64,000 bases of DNA. It comes from Paraburkholderia tagetis (GTDB lineage: Bacteria > Pseudomonadota > Gammaproteobacteria > Burkholderiales > Burkholderiaceae). Of this stretch, positions 34,993 through 43,943 are shown in pieces. The translations under genes were made by a program, and so were the position numbers. The notes beneath the pieces are model-generated. The model saw nothing but the letters and a program-made list of their open reading frames with translations. It was not told the DNA's origin and did not search any database. The DNA lies in the NCBI RefSeq assembly GCF_022213065.1, contig NZ_JAKLJA010000015.1, positions 1 through 64,000 on the forward strand, given 5' to 3'. Position 1 is the first letter of the stretch; each line of letters opens with the position of its first letter.

Positions 34993-35940
34993 TCACGCAA
35001 CCACGCGCAGCATGCTCTCGTTGCGTTGCTGCTGCTCTTTTCCCCGCGTGACGAGCCAGCGGTGAAAATTACGGCAATGGGGCGTGTCGAAGGCGTTCGG
35101 CTTCCACGTGAGGAAGTAGGGCGAAGGCAGCGAGAGCCCGACTGCGAAGGGCATGACGAGGCGGCCGGCGGCCAGGTCGTCGCTGATCATGGCGCCTTGC
35201 GCGAGCGTGAATCCATAGCCGTCGATGGCCGCCTGAATGGCCACGCTCGAAAGCGAGAACACGAGGCGGTTCTCGTCGAACTCGCCGCAATCGACCTCGT
35301 TGGCGACGAACCAGTCGCGCCACGACGGCGGCGATGCGAACTTCGGCAGCCAATCCACCGATATCAGCGGGTAGGCCAGCAGATCCGCCGGGGTCTCGAG
35401 CGGCGCGCCCGACGCCAGCAGGCCCGGACTGCACACGGGCACCACGCAATCGCGGAACAGCTCGACGGCGTTCTCGGCATTCACGACCCGCTCGCCGTAG
35501 CTGATGCGAAAGTCGATTTCATAACCGTCCGGCGACGGCTCCGTATGCGTGCCGTCCAGATACACACTGAGATCGGGGTGCTGGCGCTGCCATTCGAGCA
35601 TGCGTGGTGCGAGCCACTTCGACAGCAGCGAAGGCAGGGCGCTGATGCTCAGATTGCGCGTGTTCTTCGCACGTTCTATTTCGGCGTGCGCCACGCGCAG
35701 GCTTTCGAATGCCGCCGCGCAACTCTCGTGGTACTGCCGCCCAATGGCGGTGAGGCGCAGCCGCTTGCCGTCCTTTTGCGTGAGACGCAGGCCCAGCGTG
35801 TCTTCAAGCAGCTTGATCTGCTGGCTGACCGCGCCGGCGGAAATGCCCAGGCGTCGCGCCGCTTCGGTGATGCCGCCGCAACGGCCGACTGCCTCGAAGA
35901 CCTGCAGCGCGCGCAATGGAGGAAAGCTGTTCGTCGTCAT
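34993..35940 (-). CDS. LysR-family regulator (GcvA-like)
   Basis: A 315-residue LTTR. The N-terminal HTH (LQVFEAVGRCGGITEAARRLGISAGAVSQQ) is followed by a LysR substrate domain. It is divergent from the Rieske oxygenase operon and most likely controls it, with the ring substrate as co-inducer. The start codon lies at the end of an array of 8-bp repeats, each of which contains another ATG. Confidence 0.9.
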   Translation of the reverse strand: MTTNSFPPLRALQVFEAVGRCGGITEAARRLGISAGAVSQQIKLLEDTLGLRLTQKDGKRLRLTAIGRQYHESCAAAFESLRVAHAEIERAKNTRNLSISALPSLLSKWLAPRMLEWQRQHPDLSVYLDGTHTEPSPDGYEIDFRISYGERVVNAENAVELFRDCVVPVCSPGLLASGAPLETPADLLAYPLISVDWLPKFASPPSWRDWFVANEVDCGEFDENRLVFSLSSVAIQAAIDGYGFTLAQGAMISDDLAAGRLVMPFAVGLSLPSPYFLTWKPNAFDTPHCRNFHRWLVTRGKEQQQRNESMLRVVA

Positions 35941-35964
35941 TTCGTCATTTCGTCATTTCGTCAT
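35941..35964. repeat. 8-bp tandem repeat at LysR start codon
   Basis: Three units of TTCGTCAT (ATGACGAA on the coding strand) directly upstream of the LysR ATG. Each unit gives an ATG that opens a three-codon frame, ATG ACG AAA TGA. Confidence 0.9.
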
Positions 35965-35993
35965 CGTCTGAAGCGTCGGGTGGGTGTTCACGT

Positions 35994-36008
35994 TTTAGAA
36001 ACTCTAAA
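35994..36008. promoter_or_regulatory. Candidate LysR operator
   Basis: The inverted repeat TTTAGA-AAC-TCTAAA contains a T-N11-A core and lies between the divergent LysR gene and the Rieske oxygenase gene, about 100 bp before the latter's ATG. Confidence 0.5.
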
Positions 36009-36109
36009 CGAACGGTCAGGTTTTTACATCTATTCTTTTGTGTTTTGGCTTTTTATCCTTGGAAACGAGTTAGCGAAACCGAAACCGAAACCTGGAAAGA
36101 GGCAATGCA

Positions 36110-37261
36110 ATGTTTCTAAGGAATGCGTGGTACGTCGCGGCATGGGATGCAGAAGTGACGCGCGAGCTGGCGCCCGTGACCCTGCTGGGCGAATCCGTCG
36201 TGCTGTATCGGCGCGAGGACGGCACGCCCGTCGCGCTCGAAAACGCCTGTCCGCATCGCAAGCTGCCGCTTTCGATGGGGCGGCTCGTCGGCGATCATGT
36301 CGAGTGCGGCTACCACGGCCTGACCTTCGATTGCGAGGGCGCTTGCGTGCGCGCGCCGGGCAGCCCGAGGATTCCGCACGGTGCGAAAGTGCGCAGCTAC
36401 CCATTGGCCGAATGTTATGGGCTGCTCTGGATCTGGATGGGCGAGCCCGAAGCGGCCGATCCCGCGAAGATCGTGCAGATCGACGAATGGGGCAACCCGG
36501 CGTGGGGCATGAACCCCGGCGATGCGATGACGGTGGATTGCCACTACCTCTACGTCACCGACAATCTGCTGGACCCGTCGCACGTTGCGTGGGTGCATCG
36601 CTCTTCGTTCGGTAATGTGGCCTGCGAGGCCGAGCCGCTCAAGACGGAGGTGGCGGCGCACGGCGTGACGGTCTCGCGCTGGATGCGCGACGTGGAGGTG
36701 GCGCCGTTCTATGCGCAGTTCGTGCGCTTCGAAGGGCGTTGCGACCGTAAGCAGCATTACGAGGTGCGCTTTCCGTCCCACGCGATCATCAAGGCCGTTT
36801 TCACGCCGGCGGGCACGGGCGGCGACGACGCGCCGCCCCATGCCGATGTGTTCCTGATGAACTCCTATAACTTCATGACGCCGGTGGACGCCTCGCATAC
36901 GCGCTACTACTGGTTCCAGACGCGAAACTTCGCGCCGGACGACGCGCAGGTGTCGCGCCAGTTCGACGAGGACGTGCGGCATGCGTTCGAGGAAGACCGC
37001 GCGGTGTTGACGGCCGTTCACGCGGGCATGCAGAACGCGCGCACGCCGAATATCGACCTCGCCATCGACGCGGGACCGCTGCGCTTTCGGCGCGCGCTCG
37101 GGCAGATGATCGAGCGCGAGCAGGAGGCCGCGAAACAAGCCGAAAAGCAGCTACAACCGCAACCGCAACCGCAACCGCAACCGCAGACGCAGACCGAAAA
37201 GCCGGAGCGGCCCGTGCTTGCGCCGATTCACAGGGTGAATCGCGAGCGTGTGGGGCCGTGA
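36110..37261 (+). CDS. Rieske non-haem iron oxygenase (VanA-like)
   Basis: A 383-residue oxygenase component. The Rieske cluster ligands are CPHRKLPL and CGYHGLTF (residues 47-73). The mononuclear iron site is DNLLDPSHVAWVH (about 151-163). This resembles vanillate O-demethylase and related mono-oxygenases that remove methyl groups or hydroxylate aromatic acids. The C-terminal tail (about 345-362) is a Gln-Pro array from a 6-bp repeat. AAAGAGG precedes the ATG. The reductase gene starts one base after its stop. Confidence 0.9.
   Translation: MFLRNAWYVAAWDAEVTRELAPVTLLGESVVLYRREDGTPVALENACPHRKLPLSMGRLVGDHVECGYHGLTFDCEGACVRAPGSPRIPHGAKVRSYPLAECYGLLWIWMGEPEAADPAKIVQIDEWGNPAWGMNPGDAMTVDCHYLYVTDNLLDPSHVAWVHRSSFGNVACEAEPLKTEVAAHGVTVSRWMRDVEVAPFYAQFVRFEGRCDRKQHYEVRFPSHAIIKAVFTPAGTGGDDAPPHADVFLMNSYNFMTPVDASHTRYYWFQTRNFAPDDAQVSRQFDEDVRHAFEEDRAVLTAVHAGMQNARTPNIDLAIDAGPLRFRRALGQMIEREQEAAKQAEKQLQPQPQPQPQPQTQTEKPERPVLAPIHRVNRERVGP
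37148..37195. repeat. 6-bp repeat encoding Gln-Pro tail
   Basis: CAACCG units, about six in a row, then CAGACG units, at the end of the Rieske oxygenase gene. Confidence 0.85.
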
Positions 37262-37262
37262 C

Positions 37263-38459
37263 ATGAGCGATGTCGTCAATAGGGAGGCGGGGGTATTGGA
37301 ATTGCCTGGCCGCGCGCCCACGGGCTTTCGCCGCTTGCGCGTGAACGCACGCACGCGCGAAAGCGCCTCGATCGTTTCGTTCGAGCTTGTGCCTGCCGAT
37401 GGCGAGGCCTTGCCGCCGTTCGTGGCGGGGCAGTTCGCGACACTGCGTTTGCCTCTGCCGTCCGGAGAGCGATTGCTGCGCACGTACAGCCTCTCGGGAG
37501 ACCCCGCCGACGCCGCGCGCTGGCGGATCTCGGTCAAGCGCGAGCCGGCCCCGGCGGGGCGCGAGGACCTGGCGGCGGGACGCGGCTCGTCGTACCTGCA
37601 CGATGCGGTGCAGGTCGGCGACGAACTCGAAGTGGCCGGACCGTCGGGCGCGTTCGTGTGCGGCGACGACACCACGCGGCCCGTCGTGCTGATGAGCGGC
37701 GGCGTGGGCCTGACGCCGCTCGTCAGCATGCTGCATCGCTTGCGGACGATGGAAGGGGCGCAGGACCGGCGCGTGTATTTCATTCACGGCTGCGAGAATG
37801 GCGCGGTGCACGCGTTCGGGCGCGAAGTGGCGGCGGTGGCGGCCGAGTGTGTGCACATCTGCTATCGGCAGCCATCCGCGCACGATCGCCTGGCGCGGGC
37901 CTTCGACAGCGAGGGGCTCATCGCGCGCGAAACATTGCAAGGCTTGCTGCCGCTCGACGACTACGAAGTGTATCTATGCGGACCGCCCGCATTCATGCAG
38001 GCGAACTGGCGGCTCCTGCGCGGCCTCGGTGTGGCGCGCGAGCGCATCCACTATGAATTCTTCGGCCCGGCCACCGTGCTGGAGGCCGACGCCGACCAGG
38101 AACCCGCGCGCGAAGCACCGTCCGAGCCAACCGAAAGCGATAAGGCCGAGCGCGAAATAGATGCGCACGCAACGACTGTGCGATTCCATCACCACGCGAC
38201 ACCCGTGGCCTGGGACGCCCGCTGCGAGTCGCTGCTCGAACTGGCGGAGCAGCATGGCTACGCGGTGCCGTTCAGTTGCCGCGTCGGCATTTGCAATACC
38301 TGCGTGACGCCGCTGGCGGAGGGCCAGGTCGAATACGCCACCGCGCCGCTCGACCCGCCTCCCGAGGGCGCGGTGGTGCTCTGTTGTGCGAAGCCTTTGG
38401 GCAACGTTACGCTGGCGTTGAGCGACGTGCCCGCGCACGCCTTTAAGGCGGCCGTTTGA
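37263..38459 (+). CDS. PDR/VanB-type oxidoreductase (FMN-NAD-2Fe2S)
   Basis: A 398-residue reductase that delivers electrons to the Rieske oxygenase. The order is a flavin-binding barrel (RTYSLSGDP), an NAD-binding domain (VLMSGGVGLTPLVSML, YLCGPPAFM) and a C-terminal plant-type ferredoxin (FSCRVGICNTC with a final VLCCAKP). A spacer of about 50 residues (EADADQEPAREAPSEPTESDKAE) precedes the ferredoxin. It is spaced one base from the oxygenase gene, which makes a two-component system. Confidence 0.93.
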   Translation: MSDVVNREAGVLELPGRAPTGFRRLRVNARTRESASIVSFELVPADGEALPPFVAGQFATLRLPLPSGERLLRTYSLSGDPADAARWRISVKREPAPAGREDLAAGRGSSYLHDAVQVGDELEVAGPSGAFVCGDDTTRPVVLMSGGVGLTPLVSMLHRLRTMEGAQDRRVYFIHGCENGAVHAFGREVAAVAAECVHICYRQPSAHDRLARAFDSEGLIARETLQGLLPLDDYEVYLCGPPAFMQANWRLLRGLGVARERIHYEFFGPATVLEADADQEPAREAPSEPTESDKAEREIDAHATTVRFHHHATPVAWDARCESLLELAEQHGYAVPFSCRVGICNTCVTPLAEGQVEYATAPLDPPPEGAVVLCCAKPLGNVTLALSDVPAHAFKAAV

Positions 38460-38512
38460 AACGGCGCGGTTCACTGCCCACCCGACACATTTGATGACCC
38501 GCAGAGGATTCC

Positions 38513-39610
38513 ATGAAGACCGGCTTTCCCGTCGAACCTGATTTCGACGCCCAGCGCGAGCATTTTCTGCACGCCGCACAAATGGCTGGCGCAACGCTGA
38601 CGAGCTATGCGCATCCGCTCAAAGGCCCCAACGGCGAGGCGCTTGCGACAGACGTCGCGTGGCTCGGCGACCCGGCCGCGCGTCGCGTGCTGGTTGCCGT
38701 TTCGGGCACGCACGGGGTGGAGGGCTATTACGGCTCGACATGCCAGACCCAATGGCTGCACGAACTGGCTGCCCGAACCTTGCCGCAAGGCGTCGCCGTG
38801 ATGATGGTGCACCTGATCAATCCGTGGGGCACCGCATGGGTCAGGCGCGTGAATGAAGACAATGTCGATCTGAATCGCAACTACGTCGATTTCGGCGCGG
38901 CCCTGCCAGTCAATTCGCGCTATGAGGAACTGCACGAAATCTACGCGTGCCGCGATATCGACGGCCCGCAGCGACAGCACGCCGATGCGCAGCTGGCGCG
39001 GCAGGTCGAAGCGCTCGGCTGGTCGGGCGTGCAGGCGATCGTGGGCGCGGGCCAGTATCGACATGCCGATGGACTTTTTTACGGCGGCCAGGCGCCCACA
39101 TGGTCCAACCGGACGCTGCACGAGATCGTGCAGCGCTTTCTCAAGCGCGCCCAGGTCGCGATCTCGTTCGATCTGCACACGGGGGCGGGCGCATTCGGCC
39201 ACCCGATGCTGATGGCGATTGCGCAAACGGCGTATCCCGCGCTGGCCGACGCGCAGCGTCTTTACGGGCCGTGGCTCTATACGCTGCTTACGCACGCGGA
39301 TGCGGCTATTAGCGAGACTGGCGTGGTCGCTCGGGCGACGGGATACGCCTCGCAGGCGCTGCTGGACGCGTTGCCGGATACGCACTTGATGCAGCTTGTG
39401 ATCGAGTGCGGCACTTATCCGGAAGCGCCCATGCATACGGCGTTGCGCGATGACCACTGGCTGCATTTGTATGGGGATCCGCGCGACGCGCGAGGCCGGG
39501 CGATCAGCCGTGCGCTGTTTGAATCGTTTATGCCTGTTGATGCCGACTGGCGTGAGCTTGTGTGGTTGCGCACGCGGCAGATATGGGAGCGCGCGCTCGC
39601 GGCGATCTAG
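38513..39610 (+). CDS. DUF2817 (M14-like) hydrolase
   Basis: A 365-residue protein of the DUF2817 zinc-carboxypeptidase-like family. Visible motifs are SGTHGVEGYYGS (His, Glu metal ligands), NPWGTAWVRRVNEDNVDLNRN and DLHTGAGAF (third His). It may split an amide or ester bond of the substrate that the neighbouring oxygenase then demethylates or hydroxylates; this link is positional inference. GAGG precedes the ATG. It is the last gene of the LysR-controlled cluster. Confidence 0.85.
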   Translation: MKTGFPVEPDFDAQREHFLHAAQMAGATLTSYAHPLKGPNGEALATDVAWLGDPAARRVLVAVSGTHGVEGYYGSTCQTQWLHELAARTLPQGVAVMMVHLINPWGTAWVRRVNEDNVDLNRNYVDFGAALPVNSRYEELHEIYACRDIDGPQRQHADAQLARQVEALGWSGVQAIVGAGQYRHADGLFYGGQAPTWSNRTLHEIVQRFLKRAQVAISFDLHTGAGAFGHPMLMAIAQTAYPALADAQRLYGPWLYTLLTHADAAISETGVVARATGYASQALLDALPDTHLMQLVIECGTYPEAPMHTALRDDHWLHLYGDPRDARGRAISRALFESFMPVDADWRELVWLRTRQIWERALAAI

Positions 39611-39662
39611 ATGGTTTCTTGCTTGGCGCGTTTCCTGGTTTTTTCGGGTTTCCTGGTTTTTT

Positions 39663-40224
39663 CGCGTTTCCTTGTTTTCGTGTCGGTCTGCCTGGGTTGC
39701 CCCTGTGCGGGGCGGCACCTACTTTTCTTTGCAGCCGCAAAGAAAAGTAGGCAAAAGAAAGCGGCTCAAACCGCCAGTGTGACGCAGTCCACCACTTGCC
39801 GTTAAGCGAAGTGGTTCCGGGGCATCCGTCACCCCGCACCTTTAAACATAGTGACAAAGGGCCCGCACATCCCGCTGCTCGCTACGCGCGCAGCGGTCGG
39901 GTCTGCATGGGAAACCACGCGTGCTGTCTGCGCACTCGAATACGCTTGCGCAGCATCGATGCACAGGCATCCTGATGGTTTTGGGTTATGCCCCACGGCG
40001 CGCGAAGCGCCGCCGGAGGAATGAGCCCTTAGTCACTCTGTTGTACGGCGCGTGGTGACAGACGCTCCGGAACCGCTCCGATGATGGGCAAGAGGTGTAC
40101 TGCGTAACACTAGCGGTGTGAGCGGCTTTCTTTTGCCTACTTTTCTTTGCCGCTGCAAAGAAAAGTAGGTGCCGCCCCGCACAGGGGCAACGCTAATAGA
40201 CCGACACGAATACAAGGAAACGCG
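39663..40224. repeat. 562-bp intergenic element, complete copy
   Basis: Complete, between convergent stops (39610 and 40253). On the left it is preceded by two extra copies of a terminal-like unit (TTTCCTGGTTTTTTCG) from 39625. Confidence 0.93.
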
Positions 40225-40252
40225 ACAATAGCCAGCACGAAAAACCCACCCT

Positions 40253-41347
40253 CTAAAAAAAATGATGAACACCAGCCAACACGCCAGTCTGCGATCGTGA
40301 AGACGACGCACCGATCCCCAGCGTGTCCGCAACGGCACCCGATGAAGCTCGCTCAACCATCACATCCACATAAAGCTGGGTGCGCTTCGAAAGCGAGTAG
40401 ACATTGGCGAGCGTCGCCTGCGTCCAGCGCTTGCCGGAAAGCATCGTGGTCCACGCGCCCGCGCCCACGCTATAAGCAGGCGTGACCTGAACATTCACAC
40501 CGCCATCGATGGTGCGGTAATTCTGCGCCTCGCCGTGCCGTTCGATGCGCACCTGGGTAACGAGCGCATGCAACTGAACTTGCCCCCACTGATAGCTGCC
40601 CCCGATACCCGCATTACGCACGCTATCGGCTACAAACGGCGCGCCGTGAGACAGATTGACGCCTTCGAACGCATCGAGGCCCAGCCCGCCGGCCAGATTG
40701 AACGTGCGGTCGTGATACTCCGACCACGCCGCAGCCAGCTTCAGAGGGCCGTAGCCATAGGTCGCGCCGAAGCTGATCGTGCGTCCCGTCGTGCTGCTGC
40801 TCGAATTCGTGAAACCATAGAGCGCACCAATAGTCAGGCCTGCGAACGGACGGCTCACAAACTTGGCGGTATTGGAGAGTTCGACGGGGACGGTATTGGC
40901 GAGCCCATCGACATTGCCGGGATGAAACGCAGAGAAGTCGCCGAGCGACTGGGCGGTCGAAAGCGGGCCGAGCATTTCGAAGTGGAAGTCGGTCTGGCGT
41001 CCGAGGGTGACGGTGCCGATGTCGTTCTTCGAAAGGCCCACATAGGCTTGCCGGTTGAATATCGTCCCCGCGCTCGACATCGCACCGCTGATCGTCGAAA
41101 AGCCCGACTCCAGCTTGAACACCGTCTTCAGCCCCGAGCCCAGATCCTCGGTGCCCGTGATGCCCCAGCGATCGGCCTGAAACGTGCCTTGTTCCGCGAT
41201 GAACGCGTGCGAGCCATGCAGATTGCTGACGTAGCCGACGCCCGCATCCATGCTGCCATACAACGTGATGCTGCTCTGTGCATATGCACTGGACAGACTG
41301 GCGATACTGAGCGCCACACAGGCGGGCGCAAACAGATACTGCTTCAT
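40253..41347 (-). CDS. General porin (Burkholderia OmpC-like)
   Basis: A 364-residue outer-membrane trimeric porin. It has a signal peptide (ALSIASLSSAYAQ), then SSITLYGSMDAGVGYVSN and GSRWGI-like early strands (ADRWGITGTEDLGSGLKTVFKLESGF), and ends in the terminal-Phe motif GVLAGVHHFF. It admits small hydrophilic solutes. GAGGAG precedes the ATG. Genes upstream on the same strand encode a TauE-type exporter, an amidohydrolase and an NCS2 permease, hinting at uptake of a nitrogenous compound. Confidence 0.93.
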   Translation of the reverse strand: MKQYLFAPACVALSIASLSSAYAQSSITLYGSMDAGVGYVSNLHGSHAFIAEQGTFQADRWGITGTEDLGSGLKTVFKLESGFSTISGAMSSAGTIFNRQAYVGLSKNDIGTVTLGRQTDFHFEMLGPLSTAQSLGDFSAFHPGNVDGLANTVPVELSNTAKFVSRPFAGLTIGALYGFTNSSSSTTGRTISFGATYGYGPLKLAAAWSEYHDRTFNLAGGLGLDAFEGVNLSHGAPFVADSVRNAGIGGSYQWGQVQLHALVTQVRIERHGEAQNYRTIDGGVNVQVTPAYSVGAGAWTTMLSGKRWTQATLANVYSLSKRTQLYVDVMVERASSGAVADTLGIGASSSRSQTGVLAGVHHFF

Positions 41348-41412
41348 GGGGTGGTCTCCTCGCTATGCTCTATTGGATGAGCCGGCCCTGTCCGGGCCGA
41401 CGGTGCTTGCGC

Positions 41413-42129
41413 TTACATCAAGGTCTGGTACAGGATTGCCGCGCCTGAAACGATCGCGAAGCCCATCACGCTGATGCGCAATGCCTTGCTATTCAGGCGC
41501 TGATGTACGTGCTGGCTGATGAAGGCGCCGAGGATGACGGGCGGCACGAGCAGCAGCGCGGAAACGAACCGTCCCGAGGTGATCTGACCGGTGACGCTGA
41601 GCATCACGAGCGAGACGGCCTCGCCGATGGCGAAGCACAGCGCGATGGTCGAGCGCAGGGCGGGTGCCCGATAGTGCTGGAAGACCATCGCGAGTGCCGG
41701 ACCGCCAATACCGGTTGCGGTTTCGGTAATGCCCGTCACGGCGCCGGCCGTGATCAGTGCGTTGCGGCCTGGCGCGAATGTGGGCGCGCAAAGTGTCGCG
41801 ACGGCGGCGGCAATCGTCGATGCCCCGATGAACAGATTGAGATCGTGGGTGGAGATACGGGAGATGATGAGCACGCCGCCGACTGCGCCCACCGTGCGCC
41901 CGACGGTGATCCACAGAGTGCCGTTGGAATCGAGCGCGGGGCGCTCGCGCCATGCGAGATAGACATTGAGCGGGAGCATGAGGATCAAGAGCGACACGGG
42001 CAGGAGGCCGGGGTCGATCAAACCGATCACGGGTGCGCAGATGAGCGCGAAGCCCACGCCGACCGCGCCTTGAATGAACGAGGCGATCGTCACGGTAGTG
42101 GCGAGAACAAGGAATACGGTCAGACTCAT
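41413..42129 (-). CDS. TauE/SafE-family membrane transporter
   Basis: A 238-residue protein with about eight helices of the TauE/SafE (sulfite exporter) family, with the duplicated pattern VTIASFIQGAVGVGFALICAPVIGLIDP and AVTGITETATGIGGPALAMVFQHY. These carry organic or sulfonate anions. I chose ATG 42129 (MSLTVFLV) after AGGATAACC; ATG 42180 would add a hydrophilic 17-residue extension without family support. The gene is separated from the amidohydrolase upstream by a half repeat element. Confidence 0.88.
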   Translation of the reverse strand: MSLTVFLVLATTVTIASFIQGAVGVGFALICAPVIGLIDPGLLPVSLLILMLPLNVYLAWRERPALDSNGTLWITVGRTVGAVGGVLIISRISTHDLNLFIGASTIAAAVATLCAPTFAPGRNALITAGAVTGITETATGIGGPALAMVFQHYRAPALRSTIALCFAIGEAVSLVMLSVTGQITSGRFVSALLLVPPVILGAFISQHVHQRLNSKALRISVMGFAIVSGAAILYQTLM

Positions 42130-42212
42130 AAATTGGTTATCCTGAGGATAATTGATTGGGGAACACGCATTGAATGACAATCACGGGAGCAGAAAAAGCA
42201 TGCGCCCCACTG

Positions 42213-42459
42213 GGTTGAAGTTATGCCCCACGGCGCGCGTAGCGCCGCCGGAGGAATGAGCCCTTTGTCACTCCGTTATACGGTGCGTGATGACAGACGC
42301 TCCGGAACCGCTCCGATAATGGGCAAGAGGTGTACGGCGTAACACTAGCGGTGTGAGCGGCTTTCTTTTGCCTACTTTTCTTTGCCGCTGCAAAGAAAAG
42401 TAGGTGCCGCCCCGCACAGGGGCAACGCTAATAGACCGACACGAACACAAGGAAACGCG
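42213..42459. repeat. 562-bp intergenic element, half copy (one arm)
   Basis: Right arm and the GGCGC/GCGCC hairpin only. Its CGCG end is 10 bp from the stop of the amidohydrolase gene. It lies between two minus-strand genes. Confidence 0.92.
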
Positions 42460-42468
42460 CAGAGCAAA

Positions 42469-43920
42469 TCAGGAAATACAAATCAGCCCCTTACCGTCAT
42501 CGCGCGCAGCGCAATCAACCATAGGGGCTCCCACATGAACCCGCTGTATAGGCGCCCGAGCAACAACATCACCCGCGACTTCATGGATCTCGCGCAGCAA
42601 AGCGCGCCCATCCCAATCAACGGGCCAGCCATGCCACAACCGCATAGACCCCGCAACAAACACCGCCTCGATCTGACTACGATTAGCGAGCCTCACGAGC
42701 TCCCATTCGAGCTCCCAGGATGGCTGCATTTCCGGCACATCGAGATCCACGAGCAGAAAATCGGCGGCCTTGCCAGGGGCGATCTCGCCAATCAACGCAC
42801 CCAGGTTCAGCGCATCGGCGCCGCCGCGCAACGCATGATCGAGCCACAGCTTGCCCCCGCCGCACGACGAATCGCCAGTCGCCAGACCAAACGCGAAGCG
42901 CTGCGCAGTCTCGGCCGCATCGAGCAGCCTGAACGCGTCGCTGCGCGTGCCATCGGTGCCAAGTCCAAAGCGAATGCCGAGCGCGGCCATCTGCATGGCC
43001 GGGGCCACTGCGTTGCCCTTCCACGAACTCGCGACGGGGTTATAGCTCACGGCCGCGCCCGTATCGCGCAGCAGATTCAGTTCGGAGGGCGTGACGAGCG
43101 TCGCGTGCGCGATCAGGGTTTGCGGCCCCAGTGCGCCCGCATGATGAAGGTGCTCGATGGGCCGCATCTTGCGCGCGACGATCGAGCGCTCGACCGAGGC
43201 GAGGTGTTCGTTGGCATGCGTCTGGAACACGGCGCCGGCCTCGGCGCACAGCGCGGCGGCGGTTTGCAGCATGCCATCGGAACCGGCTTCGGGCACCGAA
43301 ATCGCCAGCGACGGATGCACGAGCGCATGGCCGCTCCACTGCGCAAGATGGGCTTGCGCACGCACGACGATGGCAGCGCGCTCGCGCGCATCGATATCGC
43401 CGCCCAGGTCGTTGCAGATCATGCCGAGCACGCAACGCACGCCCACTTCCTGGGTGGCCGCGGCGATCGTCGATACGTCGCTGTCCGAGCGCGTGCCGGC
43501 GTCGCATACGGTCGTGAAGCCGCCGCGCAGCGCTTCGAGCGCGGCGAGTTTGGTCGATAAGTACAACAGATTGTCGTCGAGGCAGTTTTCGAGCGGGACC
43601 CAGATGCGGCGGTAGATTTCCGAGGGCTCGCCGAATGCGAGCGCCTTGCCGAACGACTGCGTGAGGTGATGATGCGCATCGATGAACCCGGGCATCAGCA
43701 GCTTGCCCGGCAGCACGAGCGGCGTCAGAAGCGGGTAGCGCGCAACGAGTTCTTCGGCGGGGCCGATGTCGAGGAACCGTCCGTTGGCGACCACGACCGC
43801 GTGCTCGCGCACCGGGCCATCGGCGAGCAGCACGGTGTCGGGCAACAGCAGCAGTTCGTCGGCGCACAGGTCGGTGCGGGCTGCGGAGCGGTGCGGAGCG
43901 GCAGTGGTGCGAGTTTGCAT
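42469..43920 (-). CDS. Amidohydrolase (ATZ/TRZ, aminohydrolase-like)
   Basis: A 483-residue metal-dependent deaminase or hydrolase of the amidohydrolase superfamily. Metal ligands are visible: GFIDAHHHL, THANEH, IAHAT and GTDGTRSD. This set fits chlorohydrolase/guanine-deaminase-like enzymes acting on purine- or triazine-type rings. It is probably co-transcribed with the NCS2 permease 23 bp upstream, so a nucleobase or related heterocycle is the expected substrate. The ribosome site is weak. The C-terminal 40 residues run close to the repeat element and may be altered. Confidence 0.88.
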   Translation of the reverse strand: MQTRTTAAPHRSAARTDLCADELLLLPDTVLLADGPVREHAVVVANGRFLDIGPAEELVARYPLLTPLVLPGKLLMPGFIDAHHHLTQSFGKALAFGEPSEIYRRIWVPLENCLDDNLLYLSTKLAALEALRGGFTTVCDAGTRSDSDVSTIAAATQEVGVRCVLGMICNDLGGDIDARERAAIVVRAQAHLAQWSGHALVHPSLAISVPEAGSDGMLQTAAALCAEAGAVFQTHANEHLASVERSIVARKMRPIEHLHHAGALGPQTLIAHATLVTPSELNLLRDTGAAVSYNPVASSWKGNAVAPAMQMAALGIRFGLGTDGTRSDAFRLLDAAETAQRFAFGLATGDSSCGGGKLWLDHALRGGADALNLGALIGEIAPGKAADFLLVDLDVPEMQPSWELEWELVRLANRSQIEAVFVAGSMRLWHGWPVDWDGRALLREIHEVAGDVVARAPIQRVHVGAPMVDCAARDDGKGLICIS

Positions 43921-43943
43921 GATGAGGGTTGGGCTGTCCGGGT

